Shown in pieces: positions 5,809 through 10,394 of a stretch of 10,394 nucleotides of DNA; position 1 is the stretch's first letter, and every line of letters starts with the position of its first letter. Both the position numbers and the translations under genes were made by a program. Origin of the DNA: JANLQX01 sp031381685 (GTDB lineage: Bacteria; Actinomycetota; Acidimicrobiia; Acidimicrobiales; JANYDT01); assembly GCA_031381685.1 (NCBI GenBank), contig JANMYF010000088.1, positions 1 through 10,394 of the forward strand. Reading direction: 5' to 3'. Under the pieces are notes generated by a model, which saw only the letters and a program-made list of their open reading frames with translations, was not told where the DNA came from and did not search any database.

Positions 5809-5821
5809 GGGTGCGTCACCC
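5809..5821. promoter_or_regulatory. Inverted repeat next to the element
   Basis: GGGTG-CGT-CACCC is a perfect 5-3-5 inverted repeat just outside the right end of the element. It lies between the divergent dehydrogenase and DUF5318 genes. It could be an operator, and before insertion of the element it would have sat in the -35/-10 spacer of the DUF5318 promoter. Confidence 0.35.
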
Positions 5822-5886
5822 GCACAACCCGGGCACACCTCGGCGAGGCGGCGCACACACAGGTCAGGACCGGCAAGACTCGTCAG

Positions 5887-6639
5887 ATGTGGAATCTCGC
5901 TCTCGTCACCGGTGCATCCTCGGGCATCGGGGAGTCGTTCGTCCGCCAACTCGCCAAGGCCGGAACTGCGGTGATCGTGGTTGCCCGACGCCGCGATCGC
6001 CTGGACACGCTGGCCCGCGAACTCGGCAACATCGAGGTCCTGCCTGCTGACCTGGCCACCGAGGACGGCGTCGCAGCCGTTATCGCTCGGCTCCAGAAGG
6101 GCGACGTCGATCTACTCATCAACAACGCCGGATTCGGCAACAACGGTCCCTTCCATGAGCTGACAGACGTCAAGGCGGCCGACGAGATCCGGGTGAACGT
6201 GCTCGCCCTGGCCCGACTCACGCGCGCCGCCGCCGGTCCGATGGTGGCAAAGGGTCGCGGTGGCATCCTCAATGTCTCGTCGATCGCGTCGTTCCAGGCA
6301 GGGCCCGGGTTCGGGAGCTACGCCGCGACCAAAGCGTTCGTCACCAACTTCACGGAGACCGTCCACGAGGACCTGCGGTCCACAGGTGTCAAGGTGACCG
6401 CGCTCTGCCCCGGACTCACGCGCAGCGAGTTCCACGCCACCGCAGACGTCGACGGGTTCGACAGCTTCCCGGCGTTCGTGTGGCAGACCGCCGACGAGGT
6501 CGCGGCCTTCGGCCTCAAAGCGCTCGAGCGCAACACCTGCATCGCGGTGCCCGGTGCACCGAACAAGGCGCTCACCGGCATGACGAGCATGCTCCCCCGC
6601 GCCGTCACCCGTCGGCTCGCCGGCCTCTCCAAGCGCTGA
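5887..6639 (+). CDS. Short-chain dehydrogenase/reductase (classical SDR)
   Basis: The product is 250 residues, the standard classical SDR length. It has the Rossmann cofactor motif TGASSGIG (8-15), an R34-R35 pair after strand 2 that favours NADP(H), NNAG (79-82), and the catalytic set N104, S132, Y145 and K149 (YAATK). The C-terminal third holds the usual PGLTRSEF segment. It resembles the DltE/YqjQ-type group of short-chain reductases; the substrate cannot be inferred. I chose the ATG at 5887 because the protein then starts two residues before the first beta strand. The frame continues upstream to an ATG at 5788 in the palindromic element. The upstream AAGACT (5875-5880) is a poor -10. It converges on two flavoprotein genes with a 31-base gap and no clear terminator. 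Confidence 0.92.
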   Translation: MWNLALVTGASSGIGESFVRQLAKAGTAVIVVARRRDRLDTLARELGNIEVLPADLATEDGVAAVIARLQKGDVDLLINNAGFGNNGPFHELTDVKAADEIRVNVLALARLTRAAAGPMVAKGRGGILNVSSIASFQAGPGFGSYAATKAFVTNFTETVHEDLRSTGVKVTALCPGLTRSEFHATADVDGFDSFPAFVWQTADEVAAFGLKALERNTCIAVPGAPNKALTGMTSMLPRAVTRRLAGLSKR

Positions 6640-6670
6640 CCCGGGTCCGCTCGCGCCATCGGGAGAGGTC

Positions 6671-7249
6671 CTACTTCTGGGCGAACGCCGCGCCCACGCG
6701 ACCCAGGAACGCGCGACGATCCGAGTCCGTGGCCCGGTCGTTGCCGTAGAACGCGATCCACGATGTCCGGCACCGGAGCCCGCACATCGAGCGCATGCCG
6801 CGCAGAATCACCCGCTTGCCCGGCTCCCCTTGGACGGAGTTCATGAACTTCCCCGAGCCGTGGGTCGTCACGACGTCGATGGAGGCGATGTTCGTGAGCC
6901 GTCCCCGAACCCGGCTGCCATCGGTCGGGACGTCATAGGCGATCCCCTCCCCCCAGACCCGATCGAACCAACCCTTGAGAATCGCCGGCTGCCCCCCGAA
7001 CCAGGTCGGGTAGACGAACACGAGGCCATCGGCCCACCGCAACGCGTCGACGTGCGGTGCCAAGTGGGTCCACGACGACGAAGCCTCACGGGTTCGCCAC
7101 TCCTCCCGCGACAAGCGTGCGTCGAAGTCGTCGACGTAGAGATCGAGCACCCGCACCTCGTGCCCGGACGACTGCAAAGCCGCCACGACACGCTCGGCCA
7201 CCGCGGCGGCGAAGCTCTCCGGAACCGGATGGGCGAAGACGATGAGCAT
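6671..7249 (-). CDS. NAD(P)H dehydrogenase (quinone)-like flavodoxin-fold protein
   Basis: The product is 192 residues and belongs to the Flavodoxin_2 group (PF02525; NQO, KefF and MdaB type). These FMN- or FAD-bound enzymes transfer two electrons from NAD(P)H to quinones or similar acceptors. Evidence: IVFAHPVPESF at 3-13, matching the flavin phosphate loop region, DLYVDDFD at 36-43, and VYPTWFGGQPAILKGWFDRV at 79-98, which is diagnostic. It is a paralogue of the next gene upstream: the C-terminal CRTSWIAFYGNDR stretch matches CRTTWLGMYSLDR there. The ATG is set by the family start; the frame is open further upstream but those codons look non-coding. No Shine-Dalgarno site is seen. It is 68 bases downstream of its paralogue and probably co-transcribed. 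Confidence 0.88.
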   Translation of the reverse strand: MLIVFAHPVPESFAAAVAERVVAALQSSGHEVRVLDLYVDDFDARLSREEWRTREASSSWTHLAPHVDALRWADGLVFVYPTWFGGQPAILKGWFDRVWGEGIAYDVPTDGSRVRGRLTNIASIDVVTTHGSGKFMNSVQGEPGKRVILRGMRSMCGLRCRTSWIAFYGNDRATDSDRRAFLGRVGAAFAQK

Positions 7250-7317
7250 CCGCCGCGGAAGGCGGCCTGCGTGCACGAGTCGCCGGGTACCCAGGGCCGA
7301 CACCGAACGTCCGCCAC

Positions 7318-7914
7318 TCACCGCGCACCGACCATCTCGGCCTTGACCCCGGCGAGGAAAGCCTCGCGTTGCGCGGCCGTGGACCGATCGAGCGAGTACA
7401 TCCCGAGCCAGGTCGTCCGACATCGCACCGGTGGTGCCAGCACCCGCACGCAGCGAAGCACGCTGCGGCGGCCGGCGTCGTTGAACAGCCACATCGAGGT
7501 GCGCGACGACCCGTAGGTCGAGATGCCCACGACGTGACGCAGCTGACCGAGTCCCGGCTTCACCTTGTTCGTCCTCGGGTCGAGGACGAACGAGACCCCG
7601 GGGACGAGCACGCGCTCGAGCCACCCCTTCATGATCGCCGGCAGACCCCACCACCAGGTTGGGTATACGAAGACAAGCCCCTGAGCGTTGCGGACCAGTT
7701 CGGCATAGCGCTCGACCTGCGCGCTGAGGATCGGGGTCGGCGACTCGTACGCCTGGCGCTCCGCCATAGACATCCGCGGATCGAAATCCTCTGCGTACAG
7801 ATCGATCAGATCGACATGATGACCGGCCTCCCGAAGACCGTCAACGACATTGCGACAAAGAGCCGCCGAGAAGCTCTCGCTGTCCGGATGGGCGAACACC
7901 ACGAGGTATCGCAT
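7318..7914 (-). CDS. NAD(P)H dehydrogenase (quinone)-like flavodoxin-fold protein, second copy
   Basis: The product is 198 residues of the same Flavodoxin_2 group. Its motifs are closer to consensus than its neighbour's: VVFAHPDSESF at 5-15, DLYAEDFDPRMS, and FVYPTWWWGLPAIMKGW followed by ERVLVPG. It is the upstream member of the tandem pair and likely the first gene of a two-gene unit. The start is uncertain. The ATG at 7914 fits the family and leaves no N-terminal tail, but has neither a Shine-Dalgarno site nor a -10 box near it. An in-frame ATG at 8007 would add 31 residues rich in Arg and Gly. No partner such as KefC, or a MarR/TetR regulator, is adjacent, so substrate and control remain open. 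Confidence 0.88.
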   Translation of the reverse strand: MRYLVVFAHPDSESFSAALCRNVVDGLREAGHHVDLIDLYAEDFDPRMSMAERQAYESPTPILSAQVERYAELVRNAQGLVFVYPTWWWGLPAIMKGWLERVLVPGVSFVLDPRTNKVKPGLGQLRHVVGISTYGSSRTSMWLFNDAGRRSVLRCVRVLAPPVRCRTTWLGMYSLDRSTAAQREAFLAGVKAEMVGAR

Positions 7915-8162
7915 GCAGCGGCTGGGCGAACCGTCAGTCGCGAAACCGACCTCCGAACCTCGTCGCAACGACGTGATCGACCGAAGCCTTCCTCCAGCAC
8001 GAGCCATTCAGGCGTTGACAGTCCTTTCGTTCGACGGTGTCGTGCGAACCCGTCCTGCGGTCCTGTTGTCACCGACCGTTTGCGCAACAGTCGACCCGCA
8101 CGCACGAACGTCGGGGTCACCATCGTGACCGGAGACGCAGCAAGGCGCAAGGACTGCACGAC
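7915..8162. other. 248-base gap with no supported gene
   Basis: This lies between the second flavoprotein gene and pcnA (both minus). I see no tRNA, coding frame or convincing minus-strand promoter. A palindromic TTGCGCAA lies near 8079-8086. A TTGACA (8015-8020) reads on the plus strand, where no gene follows. A weak GACGG/CCGTC hairpin is at 8034-8055. Confidence 0.5.
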
Positions 8163-9485
8163 TCACGTCCCGGATTGCCGCTCCGCCCACCACCGGTCGA
8201 GCCGTCGTCGTTCCTCATCCGGTCCCACCGGGCCTTCGACCAAACGAACCTCGGCAAGCATCTTCAATGCGTCACCGATCTCGCGGCCCGGACCCACACC
8301 GAGCTGATCCATCACGTCCGCACCACGGAGCGACGGCGACATGTCCAGCCCCTCGGTTTCCTCGAGACGGTCGATCGCTTCGCGAACCACCGAAGAACGG
8401 CCGTCCCCATCGTCGATCAGGGAGACAAGCATCTGAACGTGCTCGAGAAACGGCCCGGCGTTCCGGACAAAACCACGGATCGTTCGGGGCGCAGCATCAG
8501 TCGGGAACTCCGCTCGTAAACGGAGCAGCGCGCGAATCCTCGAGCACTCATCCACGGGATATCGGAGCCCGAGCGTCCAAGCGTGTGCGATCTCATCAGT
8601 GCGCATAACATCATTGACCGCCAACGCGAAGAGCGCGGCAAGACGAATCGCGAGATCGACCGGACAACTCGCCAGGACGCCGCCTACCCGCTGGAGAAGC
8701 GCTTCATCCTCCATCAGCCCGACGAGGGGCGACGCGAACACTTCGAGCAGCGAGGTCTTCGCGAGAAGTGCCAACCCCGCCGCCGGTCGTTCCGACAGCA
8801 CCAACTTGGAGAACTCGTCGCGGATGCGCTCCGCCGAAACGATGCGCAACCGATCACGCAGCCGTCGGATCGCTTCCACCACCGATGGATCCGCGACAAG
8901 GCCGTGACCGGAGACGAAACGCGCGGCGCGAAGCATCCGGAGAGGATCGTCGGTGAAGCTCACATCCGGACTTTGGGGCGTTCGCAACCGACCGGCCCGG
9001 AGATCGGCAAGACCGGAGAACGGGTCGACCAGCACCGCGGCGCCCGGTGGTGACATCGCGTCGACGGCCATGGCGTTGACGGTGAAGTCGCGCCTCGACA
9101 GGTCGGCCACGATGTCCGCGGAGTACTCGACCTCCGGCTTGCGCGACCCGCTCTCGTAGGCCTCGCTGCGATGCGTGGTGACCTCGTACGCGCGATCGCG
9201 GCCGTCCTGTCCCGGAAAGCGAGCACCGATCGTTCCGAAGCGCTTGCCCTGCAGCCACAACGCGGTCGGACGCTGCGATCGGATGATCGCTTCCACCTCG
9301 TCGGGCAACGCGTCGGTCGTGAGGTCGATGTCGAGCCCGACACGCTCGAGGCCGCGCAGACCGTCTCGCACGATCCCACCGACGAGGTACAGACGATGAC
9401 CGGCCTGCCCGAACGCCTCCGCCAGCGGTCGGATCTCCCCCAGGAGCGCGTCGAAGGCCGACCCATGCTGCTCGACCACCTCCAT
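8163..9485 (-). CDS. pcnA: CCA tRNA nucleotidyltransferase / poly(A) polymerase family protein
   Basis: The product is 440 residues. It is a class II nucleotidyltransferase that likely adds CCA to tRNA 3' ends. The head domain shows LVGGIVRD (34-41), the metal-binding DID (D52, D54) in DIDLTTD, HRSE (105-108), RRDFTVNAMAVD (131-142) and DDPLRMLRAARF (179-190), covering the standard family motifs. The neck and body follow. Actinobacterial homologues such as PcnA (Rv3907c) usually carry a C-terminal HD domain. Here the expected LLHD position reads LAALFALAVND (282-292), so the HD metal site appears lost. The ATG is chosen because TAGCCT lies 8 bases upstream; a longer in-frame start at 9605 would add 40 poorly coding residues and overlap the divergent gene. 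Like Rv3907c, it sits in an origin-proximal set of genes. Confidence 0.93.
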   Translation of the reverse strand: MEVVEQHGSAFDALLGEIRPLAEAFGQAGHRLYLVGGIVRDGLRGLERVGLDIDLTTDALPDEVEAIIRSQRPTALWLQGKRFGTIGARFPGQDGRDRAYEVTTHRSEAYESGSRKPEVEYSADIVADLSRRDFTVNAMAVDAMSPPGAAVLVDPFSGLADLRAGRLRTPQSPDVSFTDDPLRMLRAARFVSGHGLVADPSVVEAIRRLRDRLRIVSAERIRDEFSKLVLSERPAAGLALLAKTSLLEVFASPLVGLMEDEALLQRVGGVLASCPVDLAIRLAALFALAVNDVMRTDEIAHAWTLGLRYPVDECSRIRALLRLRAEFPTDAAPRTIRGFVRNAGPFLEHVQMLVSLIDDGDGRSSVVREAIDRLEETEGLDMSPSLRGADVMDQLGVGPGREIGDALKMLAEVRLVEGPVGPDEERRRLDRWWAERQSGT

Positions 9486-9493
9486 GGAAGCGA

Positions 9494-9499
9494 AGGCTA
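9494..9499 (-). promoter_or_regulatory. -10 box of pcnA
   Basis: TAGCCT on the minus strand, identical to the box of the DUF5318 gene, 8 bases before the pcnA ATG. There is no Shine-Dalgarno site and no good -35 hexamer. Confidence 0.5.
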
Positions 9500-9563
9500 C
9501 GCCGCTCCGCTGGACTCCACTGCTCGCAAACCCCTCACACACCACCCACGGCCAGCAACGCCG

Positions 9564-9569
9564 TAACCT
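9564..9569 (+). promoter_or_regulatory. -10 box of the GNAT gene
   Basis: TAACCT on the plus strand lies 6 bases before the ATG at 9576. It diverges from the pcnA box, with 64 bases between them and no obvious -35. Confidence 0.5.
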
Positions 9570-9575
9570 GACCGG

Positions 9576-10394
9576 ATGCGAATCGGTGGAACCGGAGCCG
9601 GGCACGTTGCTCGCAGGGCCGGTCGACGCCGGGACCGCAACACCGGCGGATCACTTGGTGATGAGGCCGGAACACGACTCGTTCGCCGTCTGCGGTCGGG
9701 ACCCGAGTACGTCCGTCTCGACGAACGGCGACGCAACACCGCGATCACGTCCGTGACCATCGCATCGGACACCACCGAGGCACTCTCCTCACGTGCCATC
9801 CGGCAGATGCTCGAGCTGTACGCGCCCGATCCGCCCGACGTCTTCCGGACGCCGGCGATCACCCACGCCGAAGCGACCGGCTATGCCGAGTGCGGATTCG
9901 AGATCATCTCCGTGCTGCGTCTTCTCACCCATGATCTCGAACGGCTCCGCGAGCTGCCCCGGGCCAGGGGCGCCACCGAACGAACCCGGTTGTCACGAAT
10001 CGGTTCGTGCGTCGACGTCGATCGACGCGCCTTCGGTGCCGAGCAGTCCTTCGACCGACTCGACCTTCTCGCGGCTCTCGACGCGACCTCGCGATCGAGG
10101 CTCCGCGTCGTGCGGATGCCCGGTCACGCCGCGACACGAGCCGACCTGGCGGGGTTCGCGATCACCGGCCGCGCCGGACCACGCGGCTATCTCCAGCGAG
10201 TTGCGGTCGACCCGGCGCTCGCGGGACGGGGACTCGGCACGGCGTTGGTCGTGGACGCCCTTCGGTGGTGTCGTGCCCGTGGTGTCTCGAAGGTCGTCGT
10301 CAACACCGGGACCGACAACCAACGCGCGCTGGCCCTCTACCGTCGCCTCGGGTTCATCGACACACCACTTGACCTCCTCCTGATGGAGCGCGGC
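9576..10394 (+). CDS. GNAT-family N-acetyltransferase (3' end outside window)
   Basis: The frame is open for 273 codons to the window edge with no stop. The C-terminal part has the GNAT acetyl-CoA core: LQRVAVDPALAGRGLG (206-221), with the pyrophosphate-loop glycines but Ala instead of Arg/Gln in the first position of the R/Q-x-x-G-x-G motif. VVVNTGTDNQRALALYRRLGF follows, the usual NxxAxxLYxxxGF ending. The first roughly 120 residues may be a degenerate N-terminal GNAT half: FRTPAITHAEATGYAECGFEI resembles the end of such a domain. The start is set by TAACCT 6 bases upstream; a GTG at 9753 is a shorter alternative. The N-terminal 55 residues are Arg- and Gly-rich. The acetylated substrate is unknown. 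It is divergent from pcnA, 90 bases away. Confidence 0.85.
   Translation, partial: MRIGGTGAGHVARRAGRRRDRNTGGSLGDEAGTRLVRRLRSGPEYVRLDERRRNTAITSVTIASDTTEALSSRAIRQMLELYAPDPPDVFRTPAITHAEATGYAECGFEIISVLRLLTHDLERLRELPRARGATERTRLSRIGSCVDVDRRAFGAEQSFDRLDLLAALDATSRSRLRVVRMPGHAATRADLAGFAITGRAGPRGYLQRVAVDPALAGRGLGTALVVDALRWCRARGVSKVVVNTGTDNQRALALYRRLGFIDTPLDLLLMERG

Noticed and set aside
5661..6050. Plus-strand frame starting in the palindromic element (129 codons)
   Set aside because: It reads through the palindrome and then out of frame across the SDR; the two arms encode similar peptide fragments only because they are inverted copies on opposite strands.
6671..7654. A 327-codon fusion frame covering the first flavoprotein and part of the second
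   Set aside because: The upstream part is an out-of-frame shadow of the second flavoprotein gene; the family start is the ATG at 7249.
8015..8043. Plus-strand promoter with a perfect TTGACA, 17-base spacer and TGTCGT
   Set aside because: The -10 match is poor and only antisense of pcnA lies downstream; it may be chance, though an antisense transcript cannot be excluded.
8034..8055. Possible tRNA T-arm (GGGTTCG with a GACGG/CCGTC stem)
   Set aside because: The loop is too long and no acceptor, D or anticodon arms can be drawn.
9486..9605. Upstream extension of pcnA to 9605
   Set aside because: It overlaps the divergent GNAT gene and its promoter, and the -10 box supports the ATG at 9485.

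Overview
This is a high-GC actinobacterial chromosome segment with genes packed on both strands. The family content and order point to the neighbourhood of the replication origin. On the minus strand, a DUF5318 gene, ponA, rpsF, ssb and rpsR appear in the same relative order as the Mycobacterium tuberculosis block Rv0049-ponA1-...-rpsF-ssb-rpsR1. A pcnA-type tRNA nucleotidyltransferase lies nearby. Several genes start directly at a TANNNT -10 box with no Shine-Dalgarno site, which is typical of actinobacterial leaderless transcription. The exact taxon cannot be fixed from sequence alone; a lineage outside Mycobacteriales, such as Acidimicrobiia, is my guess.

Layout. 1-1130: start of rpsR, then ssb and rpsF (all minus), with a structured rpsF leader and candidate promoter. 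1131-2848: a secreted DUF192 lipoprotein and panB (minus), separated by a perfect hairpin. 2849-2976: a divergent promoter region. 2977-3174: a 65-residue two-CxxC protein (plus), ending at a hairpin shared with the convergent ponA. 3217-5627: ponA (bifunctional class A penicillin-binding protein) and the DUF5318 gene (minus). 5638-5806: a 169-bp almost fully palindromic element bounded by CTAG. 5887-6639: a short-chain dehydrogenase (plus). 6671-7914: two tandem paralogous flavodoxin-fold NAD(P)H oxidoreductases (minus). 7915-8162: 248 bases with no supported feature. 8163-9485: CCA-adding/poly(A) polymerase-family enzyme (minus). 9576-10394: a GNAT acetyltransferase (plus), divergent from pcnA and running off the window.

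The genes cover translation (S6, S18), replication and repair (SSB), cell-wall synthesis (PonA), tRNA 3'-end maturation and pantothenate synthesis (PanB). A redox group (SDR plus two quinone-reductase-like flavoproteins) sits between the DUF5318-ponA pair and pcnA. The most unusual item is the palindromic element. It has the form of a MITE, abuts the -10 box of the DUF5318-ponA promoter, and its removal with one CTAG copy would restore a TTG-type -35 at 16-bp spacing. No defence system, CRISPR array, phage gene, tRNA or rRNA was found.
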